Assembly (NCBI GenBank): GCA_016787285.1
Contig: JAEUUV010000001.1
Span: 1 to 48,195 of the forward strand
Length of the DNA stretch: 48,195 nt
Reading direction: 5' to 3'
Origin: Saprospiraceae bacterium
Lineage (GTDB): Bacteria > Bacteroidota > Bacteroidia > Chitinophagales > Saprospiraceae
Positions 8,079-16,692 of the stretch are shown in pieces. Under the pieces are notes generated by a model. The model was not told where the DNA came from, searched no databases, and worked only from the letters and a program-made list of their open reading frames with translations. Both the position numbers and the translations under genes were made by a program. Positions within the stretch are counted from its first letter, which is position 1, and every line of letters starts with the position of its first letter.

Positions 8079-9491
8079 CTACAATTCCGTCGCTTGTTCC
8101 ACATACTGGGAAATGGCTACATTCCCGCTTTCCTTGATCGCTTTGAAACCCGCTTCCACATTCACGAGGTTGTCGAAGCCCCGGTTTTTCAGAATGCTGA
8201 TGGCGATAACCGAGCGGTAGCCGCCGGCGCAATGCACGAGGTATTGCACATCGTGGCGGAGTTCGGACATGTTTTTATTGATGAAATCCAGCGGAAAATT
8301 CTGCGCACCGATGACGTGTTCGGTGTCGTACTCGCTGTGGCGGCGCACGTCGAGTACGGTGTTTTTGCCGGTTTTCATGCGGTTGGCAAAGGTGTCGGCG
8401 CTGATGCTTTCCATCGAGTCAATGTCGTTGCCCGATGCCTGCCAGGCGGCAAAACCGCCTTTCAGGAAACCCAGCGTATTGTCGTAGCCCACGCGCGACA
8501 AGCGGGTGACGGCCTCTTCCTCGCGGCCTTCCGGACAAACCAGCAGGATCGGTTGCTTCAGGTCGGTGATGAGCGTGCCCACCCAGGAAGCAAACTGGCC
8601 GTCCAGCCCGATGAAAATAGCGCCCGGGACGAAACCTTTCGCAAACTCCTGCTCGGTGCGGGTGTCGAGGATGAGCGCCCCCTCAGATTCGGCCACGGTG
8701 ATGAATTCCCGCGGACTGAGCGGGTGCAAGCCCCGGTTGAGCACCGTCTCGATACTCTCGTAACCCATTTTGTTCATCACGGCATTTTTGGGGAAATACT
8801 GCGGCGGATCCACGAGGCCGGTGGTGACTTCTTTCACAAACTCGGCTTTGGTCATGTCGGCGCGCAGGGCGTAGTTGAACTGTTTTTGCAAGCCGATGGT
8901 GGATTCCGTTTCCTTGGCCATTTTTTTGCCGCAGGCCGAACCCGCGCCGTGGCCGGGGTACACCTTCACGTCGTCGGGCAGGGTCATAATCTTGTTGCGC
9001 AGCGAGTCGAACAGGTGCCCGGCGAGGTCTTCGCGGCTGAGGTCGGTTTTCACGGCCAGGTCGGGGCGGCCCACGTCGCCGATGAACAACGTGTCGCCGG
9101 TGAACACGGCTACTTCCTTGCCTGCTTCATCGAGCAGCAAAAAACTGGAGGATTCCATCGTGTGACCGGGCGTATGCAGCACTTTGATCCCAACCTTGCC
9201 GACTTTCAGCACTTCGCCGTCTTTGGCAATATGCGCCTCAAAGTTGGGCTGTGCCGTCGGGCCGAATACGATGGTGGCGCCGGTATTTTTCGCCAGGTCC
9301 AGGTGGCCCGACACGAAGTCGGCGTGGAAGTGTGTCTCAAGCACGTACTTGATTTTGGCGCCGTCCTGTGCCGCACGGTCTATGTACGGCTGCACCTCGC
9401 GGAGGGGGTCAATGATGACGGCTTCGCCGTTGCTTTCGATGTAGTAGGCAGCCTCGGCCAGACAGCCGGTGTACAGTTGTTCAACTTTCAT
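8079..9491 (-). CDS. Metallo-beta-lactamase fold protein with two rhodanese domains
   Basis: A 470-residue cytosolic sulfur-metabolism protein. The N-terminal MBL domain (about 1-240) carries [11 protein letters not shown], giving metal ligands His54, His56, Asp58 and His63, then [22 protein letters not shown] and [12 protein letters not shown], as in persulfide dioxygenase (ETHE1/Blh) proteins. Rhodanese 1 (about 255-355) contains [11 protein letters not shown] and [10 protein letters not shown], an altered active loop. Rhodanese 2 (about 370-460) contains [11 protein letters not shown] and the intact-looking loop HCAGGYRS with the sulfur-carrying Cys. The family oxidises or transfers sulfane sulfur, for example glutathione or other low-molecular-weight persulfide; the natural thiol here is unknown. 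The ATG at 9491 is set by the conserved start. Convergent with the OmpA gene across A2. Confidence 0.93.
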   Translation of the reverse strand: MKVEQLYTGCLAEAAYYIESNGEAVIIDPLREVQPYIDRAAQDGAKIKYVLETHFHADFVSGHLDLAKNTGATIVFGPTAQPNFEAHIAKDGEVLKVGKVGIKVLHTPGHTMESSSFLLLDEAGKEVAVFTGDTLFIGDVGRPDLAVKTDLSREDLAGHLFDSLRNKIMTLPDDVKVYPGHGAGSACGKKMAKETESTIGLQKQFNYALRADMTKAEFVKEVTTGLVDPPQYFPKNAVMNKMGYESIETVLNRGLHPLSPREFITVAESEGALILDTRTEQEFAKGFVPGAIFIGLDGQFASWVGTLITDLKQPILLVCPEGREEEAVTRLSRVGYDNTLGFLKGGFAAWQASGNDIDSMESISADTFANRMKTGKNTVLDVRRHSEYDTEHVIGAQNFPLDFINKNMSELRHDVQYLVHCAGGYRSVIAISILKNRGFDNLVNVEAGFKAIKESGNVAISQYVEQATEL

Positions 9492-9802
9492 AAATGCAGA
9501 TCAATTTTGTTTGTGAACGTTGGTTGGGCGTCCGGAGCGCAAGTAATCCCGAGGGAGCCGCCATGCCGCTTCCGAAACGCAGGACAAAAGTGCGGGGCGG
9601 CACCGCGCAGGCCGATGACGCAGGGCAAGGCAAAGAAAAATGTGCGTCATTTGCTTTTTCAGGGAGAAAATGTATGTATAAGTAAAAAATGCAAAGGGGG
9701 TGGGGATTAGTGCAAAGGCTTGGCAGGAGGAGTGGTCGAGCCGATGGAATACGATTTGGTTGTCGGAGAGATAGCCCTTACTTTTGTCAAAAATTAAATG
9801 CG
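9492..9802. other. Intergenic region upstream of the toxin-antitoxin-like pair
   Basis: About 310 bases between divergent genes. The only clear signal is the promoter at 9755-9786 for the plus-strand genes. CACTTTTG on the minus strand (9585-9592) is a one-mismatch -7 box that could serve the MBL gene. No gene, RNA or repeat was recognised. Confidence 0.6.
9755..9786 (+). promoter_or_regulatory. Promoter of the antitoxin-toxin-TIR gene set
   Basis: TTTG at 9755-9758 and TACTTTTG at 9779-9786 with a 20-nt spacer, matching the Bacteroidota pattern TTTG-N19-21-TAnnTTTG. Transcription would begin near 9792, about ten bases before the ATG at 9803. It is the only good promoter seen ahead of the three closely packed genes. 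Confidence 0.7.
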
Positions 9803-10120
9803 ATGACCATGAATACGAGCGCATCACTTTCGTTGCCATTAAGCAATTTGCAGTTGGAGCTGCTCCAGCTCTACGCAAGCAACGTGTCGGAGGATGATTT
9901 GCTGAAAATTCGCGAGATGCTTGCCCGCTTCTTTCTTGAAAAAGCAAAAGATGCCGCCGATAAAGTTTGGCAGGAGAAAGGTTTGGACGAAAAACAGTTG
10001 CTTCAAAAACATCGTCGGGCACTTATCAACACGGGACAAGAATGGGTTGAAGACGAAAGTGGCGAAAAGCAGCCGCTTCAAAAACAACGTCGGGCAACAC
10101 ATCGCTCCGGGACTGTATGA
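9803..10120 (+). CDS. Putative antitoxin paired with PIN toxin
   Basis: A small (105-residue; 103 if the ATG at 9809 is used) protein whose stop overlaps the PIN-toxin start by four bases (ATGA at 10117-10120), the usual arrangement of an antitoxin. Residues about 10-60 form a predicted amphipathic helical block (LQLELLQLYASNVSEDDLLKIREMLARFF, then LEKAKDAADKVWQEKGL), as seen in small helical antitoxins of Bacteroidota. The C-terminal third is unusual: it contains EKQLLQKHRRA and EKQPLQKQRRA, products of a 32-nt direct repeat (9989-10020 and 10064-10095). The end may have been rewritten by a repeat insertion. No DNA-binding motif is obvious; antitoxin function is inferred from position. Confidence 0.7.
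   Translation: MTMNTSASLSLPLSNLQLELLQLYASNVSEDDLLKIREMLARFFLEKAKDAADKVWQEKGLDEKQLLQKHRRALINTGQEWVEDESGEKQPLQKQRRATHRSGTV
9989..10095 (+). repeat. 32-nt direct repeat pair within the antitoxin gene
   Basis: Copies at 9989-10020 and 10064-10095 share GAAAA[AG]CAG, CTTCAAAAACA and CGTCGGGC; 28 of 32 positions agree by eye. The period of 75 nt keeps the frame. Confidence 0.75.
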
Positions 10121-10542
10121 AAGTCGTTTTGGACACAAATGTGCTTTTGGTTTCCATTTCCCGGAAATCAAGATTCCATCGTGTTTTTCAGGCATTCGAA
10201 GACAAGCGTTACGATTTGCTCGTAACAACAGATATTCTAACCGAATATGAAGAGGTCATTGGTGATGAAATGGGTGAAATAGCCGCTTCGTCAATGCTCA
10301 ATGGTTTGCGCTTGATGCCCAATGTCATTTACCTGACCAAGTACTTTCGATGGCGGCTCATTGTGGCCGACCCCGACGACGATAAATTCGTAGACTGCGC
10401 TATTGCCGGAAACGCTGACTTCATCGTCACAAATGACCGCCACTTCAGGGTGTTGAAAGGGATCAAATTCCCCAAAGTGAAAGTCGTTACTCTTGAAGAG
10501 TTTTTTGAAATGTTGACCGGTGAAAAGTGTATTCTTCCTTAA
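10117..10542 (+). CDS. PIN-domain toxin (putative RNase)
   Basis: A 141-residue PIN-domain protein of the COG1569 type (putative toxin-antitoxin PIN component). Expected metal-binding acidic residues are in place: Asp6 in MKVVLDTNVLL, Glu43 in ILTEYEEV, Asp93 in DPDDDKFVDCAI and Asp107 in FIVTNDRHF. PIN toxins are Mg2+-dependent RNases that usually attack tRNA, rRNA or mRNA; the target here cannot be read from sequence. The start overlaps the antitoxin stop, implying translational coupling. The gene ends 16 bases before the LRR-TIR gene, so the three may share one transcript. All catalytic residues being present suggests an active toxin. Confidence 0.9.
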   Translation: MKVVLDTNVLLVSISRKSRFHRVFQAFEDKRYDLLVTTDILTEYEEVIGDEMGEIAASSMLNGLRLMPNVIYLTKYFRWRLIVADPDDDKFVDCAIAGNADFIVTNDRHFRVLKGIKFPKVKVVTLEEFFEMLTGEKCILP

Positions 10543-10558
10543 ACTTTAACCCACACTC

Positions 10559-13456
10559 ATGTCCGAACTCGCCCTCCGGCTCATCGCTGAAAACAAAAAA
10601 ACGAAAAGCACATACCTCGATCTGGGATACTGTCGGCTTACAGAAGTGCCCGAGGAACTGGGAGAGTGCGTGTGGCTGGAAAAACTTGTGTTGAGCAGTA
10701 TGTGGTGGGAACTGCAACACAACGACAGTTTTGATACTAGAATATCGGCAAATTTTGGGCTTGAAGATAACCATAATTCCATCTCGGACATACCTGAATT
10801 CTTTGAAAGGCTAATCAACTTGAGAAGCCTGATCATGGACAAAGCCGGGTATGGGTTAGATTCCAGCTCGTTTCGATACCTAAAAAACCTGGAAGAACTT
10901 GACATCCGTTCAAATCGTATTTCAGATTTGAGTGGAATCCAACATTTAGCGAAACTCAAACGATTGTATTTAAGGCAGAACAGCATTACCGACTTGTCTC
11001 CTCTTGCTGATTTGGCGGATATCGAAATACTTGATCTTCGATTTAACGCTGTAAAGAGCCTGGAACCGATCAAAAATTTGAGCAGGTTGCGGCAAATTTG
11101 GTTAAATCACAATTATGTTGAGGACTTGTCGCCTATCTCCATTGATATTCATTCAGATTTAGAGATTCTCGATATTAGGTATACTTTAATTGCAAGCCTC
11201 GAACCGGTGCTTCCATTTGTCAAAAAAGGGATGCCTGTTAAATGGGATTGGGAAGAAGGTGGGGGAATATTTGTAGAACAGTGTGCGTTAGTGAACCCTC
11301 CTGTTGAAATCGTCCGCCAAGGCAGTGATGCCATCCTTCGCTACTTTGAAGAACAAGACCGCCTCCAGCAAACCCTCGGCGCCGACAATGCGCTCATCAA
11401 AGTGCGTGAGGCAAAAGTGATGCTTGTCGGGCAGGGTAAGGCCGGCAAAACCACGTTGCGCCGAAAACTCGAAAACCCCGACGCGTCCATGCCCGCACCG
11501 GGCGACACCACGCGAGGCATCGAAATCACCCGACTTGACGAACGTATGCCGCATACCGGTGAACCGTTGCGCCTCAATGTGTGGGACTTCGGCGGGCAGG
11601 ACATCCAGCACTACGCCCACCAGTTTTTTCTGACCGGCAGTTCGCTATACGCCCTCGTGACCAACGAGCGCATTCAGGACAGCGTCCACCTGCCTTATTG
11701 GCTGAACATCATCGAGATGTTGGGTAAAAAAAGTCCTGTCGTGCTCATCCAGAACAAAGACGGCGGGCATTGCCGGCCCCTCAAGGATGAAGCGGCAATT
11801 CGCGCCCGGTTTGCCAACGTCCACAACCGGGTGTTTCAAACCGACCTCTCAAAGGCCAAAACGGAAGATGAGTTTGCGGCCCTTCGCAAAAAAGTTGTCG
11901 AACTCGCATCCGAACTCCCCCACATCGAACGGGAGTATCTGCGCTCATTCAACGACCTGCGCGAAAAACTGGAGACGGAGGCCGATATGGGCAAGCATTA
12001 CCTCCGCTGGGATGATTACCTCGCGCTTATACCCGAACTCGGTGAAGACCTCATGCGCGACTACGCCAACGCACTCACATTCCTCGGCGTTTGCCAATAT
12101 TTTCCGCACGATTCCCTTTTGGCCGACTATGTATTCCTGCGCCCCAAATGGCTGATTGATGCGCTTTTCGAGTTGCTATTGCATCCAAGCCTGGATGCAT
12201 CGCGTGGGCATTTTTCCGAAAATGATACCCGTGCTATCTGGACAGGCTCTGAGTACCGGGGTATGCACAGCCTTTTGGTGCGCATGATGAAAGAGTTTGA
12301 GCTATGCTACCGCGTGGAGGGCGACGGCGAAAACTACATCGTGCCGCAACGACTGCCCGGCGAGAATCAATCATACGGTTGGAACAACGATGGAGACGTG
12401 CCGGTGCAATACAGGTACAAATTCATGCCCAAAGGCATCCTGACTCGCTTGATCTGCCGACTGCATCCACGCCTCGAGAGCGACGCGGAGCGCGGCCAGC
12501 GGGTGTGGAACGACGCGGCAATTTTTGCCCTGCCCGATGGCAAAGGCCGCGTCTTTGCGCGTGAGGTGTACAGCGAAAACATCGTCGAGCTGCGAGCGAC
12601 AGGTGAAAAACATGCCGAAATGCTCAACGAGGTCATCCGGAAAATGGACGACATCAACCGCGATGCCAAGTACGACAACCTACAGGTGGAAAAAATGGTG
12701 CCCTGCCCTTGCGAGGAATGTCGGGCAGCACCTTTTGAAGAACGGTATTTTTTTAAATTCTCGGTGCTGGAAAAAGCCCTCGACAAAAATCTACCCGGAT
12801 TGCGTTGCGACAAGAGCCTTGAAGAAATTCGTGTTGATGCAATTTTTGGGATGTCAGGCGTAAAAAAACCGGCAGCACATCGCCGCTCCGAGCCTGTCGC
12901 CGATGTGGATTCAGACGCGCCAAGCATCCGCGTTTTTATTTCCTACTCGCACGCCCAACGGGAGTATTTCCCCGTTTTTAAACACGATTTTGAGCAATAC
13001 GCACAAATTCCAGGCCTGAAAATCAAGGTGTTTGCCGACGATGAAATCCCTATTGGTTCTGATTGGGACAAGCACCTACAGGATAAAGTCGCCCGTTGCG
13101 ATATGATGCTGTTATTGGTAAGTCAGGAGTTTTTGAATTCCAGATACATTCAAGAAAAAGAGTTTGGCGCAGCGGTAGAACGGCTCAAAGACGGGGCGGA
13201 TTTGTTCGTCGCTCCGGTGTACTTCGCTCCCTGTTCTTTCGATGATGAAGGAGCGTTGCGTCGCTTACAATTTTTCAAACCACATGGAGACGAGTTTGGT
13301 CAGGCCCCGAAAGGCAACAAGTTTTCCTACATTGATCTGGTAAAGTTCCGCGAAACAGACGGCATGCCCATTCCCAATTCCAACCGTCAGCACTACATGA
13401 AAGAATTTTGGGATAAAATTAGGCCACAGTTGGAGGCGCTTGCTGCCAAATTATAA
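10559..13456 (+). CDS. LRR-Roc-COR-TIR protein (bacterial ROCO with TIR effector)
   Basis: A 965-residue multidomain protein without signal peptide or membrane helix. Domain order: leucine-rich repeats (about 18-235, for example LEELDIRSNRISDLSGI and LKRLYLRQNSITDLSPL); Roc GTPase (about 285-445) with P-loop GQGKAGKTT at 291-299, TRGIEI, DFGGQ near 343-347 and QNKDGG near 398-403, an altered NKxD; COR-like region (about 450-750) with WLIDALFELLLHP and a cluster CPCEECRAAPFEERYFF; TIR domain (about 788-935) starting IRVFISYSH, with SRYIQEKEF placing Glu866/Glu868 where TIR NADases have their catalytic Glu. In the families, the LRRs sense, the Roc-COR module switches by GTP and dimerisation, and TIR domains cleave NAD+. 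An abortive-infection or immune role is inferred from architecture and from the adjacent PIN toxin-antitoxin pair. Confidence 0.9.
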   Translation: MSELALRLIAENKKTKSTYLDLGYCRLTEVPEELGECVWLEKLVLSSMWWELQHNDSFDTRISANFGLEDNHNSISDIPEFFERLINLRSLIMDKAGYGLDSSSFRYLKNLEELDIRSNRISDLSGIQHLAKLKRLYLRQNSITDLSPLADLADIEILDLRFNAVKSLEPIKNLSRLRQIWLNHNYVEDLSPISIDIHSDLEILDIRYTLIASLEPVLPFVKKGMPVKWDWEEGGGIFVEQCALVNPPVEIVRQGSDAILRYFEEQDRLQQTLGADNALIKVREAKVMLVGQGKAGKTTLRRKLENPDASMPAPGDTTRGIEITRLDERMPHTGEPLRLNVWDFGGQDIQHYAHQFFLTGSSLYALVTNERIQDSVHLPYWLNIIEMLGKKSPVVLIQNKDGGHCRPLKDEAAIRARFANVHNRVFQTDLSKAKTEDEFAALRKKVVELASELPHIEREYLRSFNDLREKLETEADMGKHYLRWDDYLALIPELGEDLMRDYANALTFLGVCQYFPHDSLLADYVFLRPKWLIDALFELLLHPSLDASRGHFSENDTRAIWTGSEYRGMHSLLVRMMKEFELCYRVEGDGENYIVPQRLPGENQSYGWNNDGDVPVQYRYKFMPKGILTRLICRLHPRLESDAERGQRVWNDAAIFALPDGKGRVFAREVYSENIVELRATGEKHAEMLNEVIRKMDDINRDAKYDNLQVEKMVPCPCEECRAAPFEERYFFKFSVLEKALDKNLPGLRCDKSLEEIRVDAIFGMSGVKKPAAHRRSEPVADVDSDAPSIRVFISYSHAQREYFPVFKHDFEQYAQIPGLKIKVFADDEIPIGSDWDKHLQDKVARCDMMLLLVSQEFLNSRYIQEKEFGAAVERLKDGADLFVAPVYFAPCSFDDEGALRRLQFFKPHGDEFGQAPKGNKFSYIDLVKFRETDGMPIPNSNRQHYMKEFWDKIRPQLEALAAKL

Positions 13457-13581
13457 CCCCCGTCACGCCTTTTATCCCGTCGTTTTTCAGGTAATTCTCC
13501 CCCCTTCGCCGATTTTCCCGCCGCCACACCCGCCGGCCCGCTACTTTTCGCAACCGCAAGTCAATCGTCCTTTTTCATTTC

Positions 13582-13589
13582 TAAATTTG
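13582..13589 (+). promoter_or_regulatory. -7 box of the DUF2911/OmpA run
   Basis: TAAATTTG, an exact TAnnTTTG match, six bases before the ATG at 13596. As with the DUF4271 gene this predicts an almost leaderless transcript. Confidence 0.55.
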
Positions 13590-13595
13590 CAGGCT

Positions 13596-14714
13596 ATGAA
13601 CAAAATCCTCCTCCTTGCTTTGCTGACCCTGAACTCCTGCCTCCCGCTGTATGGCCAGATGCTCTCCCTGCCCGACGGCGGCACCAATCAAAAATCCTGG
13701 GTCGGCCAGCGCTTGGGCGTCACCGACATCGAAATCCGCTGGAACGCCCCGGGTGTAAAAGGCCGCGAAGGCAAAATTTGGGGCACCCCCGTGGCACACT
13801 ACGGCTTTACCGACATTGGTTTCGGCACCGCCAAATCCTCCCCATGGCGGGCCGGCGCCAACGAATGCACCACCCTGTCGTTTTCCACCGACGTGAACAT
13901 CGAAGGCAAGCCGCTGCCCGCCGGCAAATACGGCTTTTTCATTGCCGTGTACGCCGACTCCTGCACGCTCATTTTCAACAAAAATGCCGACGCCTGGGGC
14001 GCCTATTTTTACAAACCGGAGGAAGACGTGCTGCGCGTGACGGTGCGCCAGCAAAAAGACCTGCCACAAAGTCGCGAATGGCTGGCGTACACGTTTTCCG
14101 ATCCGACTCAGAATTCCGTCGTCGTGGCGCTTGAGTGGGAACGCTGGCGCATCCCGTTCCGGGTGTCGGTGGATTTTGAAAAAACAACTCTCGCTTCCGT
14201 GCGCCGCCAACTCAGCACGGGCATGGGCTTCGACGGCCCGAGCCTGCAAGCCGGCGCCCAATGGTGCCTCACCAACAACACCAATACCGAGGAAGCCTAC
14301 CTGTGGATCACCCGCGCTACCTCGCCCTCGCTCGGCAACCTGAACACCTTCGCGGCGCTCTCCACCAAAGCCGGACTGGAACGCAAACTCGGCAAAACCG
14401 CCGAGGCCGACAAAACCATGCAGGCCGCTCTCGAAAACGCGTCCGTCATTGAAATGCATGGCTATGGACGCCAACTGATCGGCCAGAAAAAGGTCACCGA
14501 AGCGCTGGCCGTTTTCCAGAAAAACTTTGAAAAATACAAGGGCGTCTGGCCGACCAACGTCGGTCTGGCACGCGGCTATTCGGCTGTGGGTGACCTTAAA
14601 AAAGCGCTTGAGCACGCCAAAGCCGCCCTGCCGCAGGCACCCGACGACCTGAACCGTACCAGCCTCGAAAGCATGATCAAAACGCTGAGCGAAGGCAAAG
14701 CACTGGCGCAGTAG
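13596..14714 (+). CDS. DUF2911 domain protein with C-terminal TPR-like repeats
   Basis: A 372-residue exported protein; start at 13596 gives a signal peptide (MNKILLLALLTLNSCLPLYGQ), while the frame extends upstream without a plausible start. The Cys in the signal region (NSC) might alternatively make it a lipoprotein. The DUF2911 part (about 30-190) shows EIRWNAPGVKGREGKIWG, SPWRAGANECTTLSFSTDV and GKYGFFIAVYADSCTLIFNKNADAWGAYF. The C-terminal part (about 240-372) is helical with TPR-like pairs (LERKLGKTAEADKTMQAAL, ALAVFQKNFEKYKG, GDLKKALEHAKAAL). The function of DUF2911 is unknown; many are periplasmic. A second family member lies at 46615-47472. Eleven bases separate it from the OmpA gene, suggesting an operon. 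Confidence 0.87.
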   Translation: MNKILLLALLTLNSCLPLYGQMLSLPDGGTNQKSWVGQRLGVTDIEIRWNAPGVKGREGKIWGTPVAHYGFTDIGFGTAKSSPWRAGANECTTLSFSTDVNIEGKPLPAGKYGFFIAVYADSCTLIFNKNADAWGAYFYKPEEDVLRVTVRQQKDLPQSREWLAYTFSDPTQNSVVVALEWERWRIPFRVSVDFEKTTLASVRRQLSTGMGFDGPSLQAGAQWCLTNNTNTEEAYLWITRATSPSLGNLNTFAALSTKAGLERKLGKTAEADKTMQAALENASVIEMHGYGRQLIGQKKVTEALAVFQKNFEKYKGVWPTNVGLARGYSAVGDLKKALEHAKAALPQAPDDLNRTSLESMIKTLSEGKALAQ

Positions 14715-14725
14715 TTCCCTACAGC

Positions 14726-15892
14726 ATGACCTCCCCGCGCGTTATCCTTGTTTATACCCTTGTGGCTGTTCTTTTTGTGACATCGGGTTTTATTTCAGCC
14801 CAAAATCAGCAACCGGCGCCCCGGCCGTCCATCACCATCATGACCGACCGAACCTGGGAGGTCGGGAGTCAAAAAACAAAATTCGGGGAATACCCGCTGT
14901 CTGCCGGACAAATTCCCTCGGCCACCTCTCCGCTGTACGGCGGATCGCACAAGGCTGTGGCTGCCGAGCACCACGAGCGATCGAAAATCATTCCCGGTAC
15001 CGTGCCCATCTGGCGGCGCGCTGTGACCGATAGCGAGGGCGAAGCCTGTCAGTTGCGAAAAACGGTATCGCTTGGCGCCGACCCCATCCGGAAGGCTACC
15101 CTGCAGATCAATTGCGACGACGTGGCGCGGGTGTACATCAACAAGCGCCTCGTCAGTGTCGAGAAACGCGACGGGACGATAAAAGACGGCTACGACGACT
15201 GGTACACCTTCCGCAGCGTGACCGGCTTCACGCAGAGCAGAATTTACACCTATGACGTGACGGACTACTTTTTCACCAACATCGTCAACACCATCGTGAT
15301 CGAGGCCGTCAGCCTGGCATTCGACGGTAGCCATGCCTACGTCAGCGCCAAATTCGTGCTCGAATTCGATCCGCTACCGCTGCCGGCGGAAAAGCCAAAG
15401 CCGAAAGCCACACCAAAACCAAAACCTGAAACGACGGCGAATCCTGCGTCGCCGGCTGTTCCGGTTGCGACGCCTAACAAGTCTGCTGCCCCGGCAAATG
15501 TTGTTTTCGAGGCCGGTCGCGACCCCGAGATTGAATCCCTGCGAGTCGGCAGCGTGCTCGAACTCGGTCATGTGTTTTTCAAGGCCGACGACTACAAACT
15601 CGACTCTGCGTCGTACCGCACGCTCGATGCGCTGGCTGCATTTATGAAACGGCATCCGAAACTGAAAATCGAAGTAGGCGGTCACACCAACCTGCGGCCT
15701 ACCGACAGTTTCGCCGCCCGTTTGTCCGAAAACCGCGCGCGTGCCGTGGCGCGTTACCTGACGGACAACGGCGTCGCCGCCGGCAGGGTCGGTTACAAGG
15801 GCTACGGAAAATCGCGTCCGCGCATCAATGCCGTTTCCAAAGAGGCCGATGCCGCGAATCAACGGGTGGAGGTGAAGGTGTTGGAGAAATAG
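14726..15892 (+). CDS. OmpA-family protein with galactose-binding-like domain
   Basis: A 388-residue periplasmic or outer-membrane-associated protein. Signal peptide to about residue 26 (FISAQ). Middle region (about 90-215) reads like a jelly-roll carbohydrate-binding fold: ATLQINCDDVARVYINKRLV, YTYDVTDYF and NTIVIEAVSL. A low-complexity linker of K, P, T and A (about 217-255) follows. The C-terminal OmpA-like domain (about 275-387) has VFFKADDYKLDSASYRTLDALAAF, IEVGGHTNLRPTDSFAARLSENRARAVARYL and VGYKGYGKSRPR. The family binds peptidoglycan through this domain. It follows the DUF2911 gene by 11 bases and precedes a small membrane protein by 20, as in one transcription unit. The ligand of the middle domain is unknown. 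Confidence 0.88.
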   Translation: MTSPRVILVYTLVAVLFVTSGFISAQNQQPAPRPSITIMTDRTWEVGSQKTKFGEYPLSAGQIPSATSPLYGGSHKAVAAEHHERSKIIPGTVPIWRRAVTDSEGEACQLRKTVSLGADPIRKATLQINCDDVARVYINKRLVSVEKRDGTIKDGYDDWYTFRSVTGFTQSRIYTYDVTDYFFTNIVNTIVIEAVSLAFDGSHAYVSAKFVLEFDPLPLPAEKPKPKATPKPKPETTANPASPAVPVATPNKSAAPANVVFEAGRDPEIESLRVGSVLELGHVFFKADDYKLDSASYRTLDALAAFMKRHPKLKIEVGGHTNLRPTDSFAARLSENRARAVARYLTDNGVAAGRVGYKGYGKSRPRINAVSKEADAANQRVEVKVLEK

Positions 15893-15912
15893 TACACCTT
15901 TGAGGCGGTCTC

Positions 15913-16512
15913 ATGCACACAGAAAAACTCCCCCTCCTCGGTATCGCCACCTTCGCCGCCCTGTACGGCTACGCCACCACCCTGTACCCCGGCGGTAATC
16001 AGGCCGATTTACATGCCTCAGGTTTCGACTGGCAACACAACTACTGGTGCGACCTGCTCGGTAGTTGGGCCGACAACGGTCAACCCAATCCCGCCCGCCC
16101 GGTAGCCGTGTCGGCCATGCTGGTGCTCGGTGTTGCGCTGGCGTTTTTCTGGTACCGGCTGGCCGGGCATCTTCGCAGCAGCCGGTATTGGCGCCGGACG
16201 GTTCGGGTGTCGGGAATCGGTTCTATGGCGGCGACCGGTCTGCTGCTCACGCCCCTGCACGACACGGCGCTCATTGTCTCCGGAGGCGCTTCGCTGGTGG
16301 CGCTGGCGGCTACAATGCTGTTTTTGTACCAAAATAAACACATCGGGTTATTTCGAATCGGCCAGTTTTGTCTGTTGCTGTTGTTTGCCAACAACGCTAT
16401 TTACTGGACCAAAACCGGCCTCGCCTGGCTGCCGTTGCTGCAAAAAACAACATTTGCCGTGTTTCTCTGCTGGATCGCCGCCATCAGTCTGCTCCTGAAA
16501 AAACAGCGCTGA
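15913..16512 (+). CDS. Small polytopic membrane protein (DUF998-like layout)
   Basis: A 199-residue integral membrane protein with about six hydrophobic segments: LLGIATFAALYGYATTLY, AVSAMLVLGVALAFFWYRLA, VSGIGSMAATGLLLTPL, ALIVSGGASLVALAATMLFLY, IGQFCLLLLFANNAIYW and KTTFAVFLCWIAAISLLL. A short outer loop near residue 40 carries FDWQHNYWCDLLG, and LLTPLHDTALIVSGG recalls the DHTIFS region of DUF998-type proteins. I do not recognise a specific function. It starts 20 bases after the OmpA gene; CACCTTTG at 15895-15902 could be an internal promoter. Confidence 0.7.
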   Translation: MHTEKLPLLGIATFAALYGYATTLYPGGNQADLHASGFDWQHNYWCDLLGSWADNGQPNPARPVAVSAMLVLGVALAFFWYRLAGHLRSSRYWRRTVRVSGIGSMAATGLLLTPLHDTALIVSGGASLVALAATMLFLYQNKHIGLFRIGQFCLLLLFANNAIYWTKTGLAWLPLLQKTTFAVFLCWIAAISLLLKKQR

Positions 16513-16637
16513 ACCGGTTTGCCTTTTTTCAAAATGATGAGGAAAATCATTTGGCGAAACCAATTAAAATTGAACACAAAAAACCTAACTTGCCGCCCAT
16601 TCGCCAAACACCTGCCAACATTTCATCCAATATTCCC

Positions 16638-16662
16638 AACTCAAAACTCAAAACTCAAAACT
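16638..16662. repeat. Tandem ACTCAAA repeat (7-bp unit)
   Basis: Three and a half copies of ACTCAAA in the 180-bp gap before the HYR gene. The same array recurs, longer, at 34781-34812 at the end of element B2. Confidence 0.85.
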
Positions 16663-16692
16663 GCTCACCTTTCCCCCAAAAGGCAAATCGGC

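Noticed and set aside
8094-9710. Plus-strand frame of 538 codons opposite the MBL-rhodanese gene
   Set aside because: The minus strand carries all metal and sulfur-site motifs; the plus frame is its antisense shadow.
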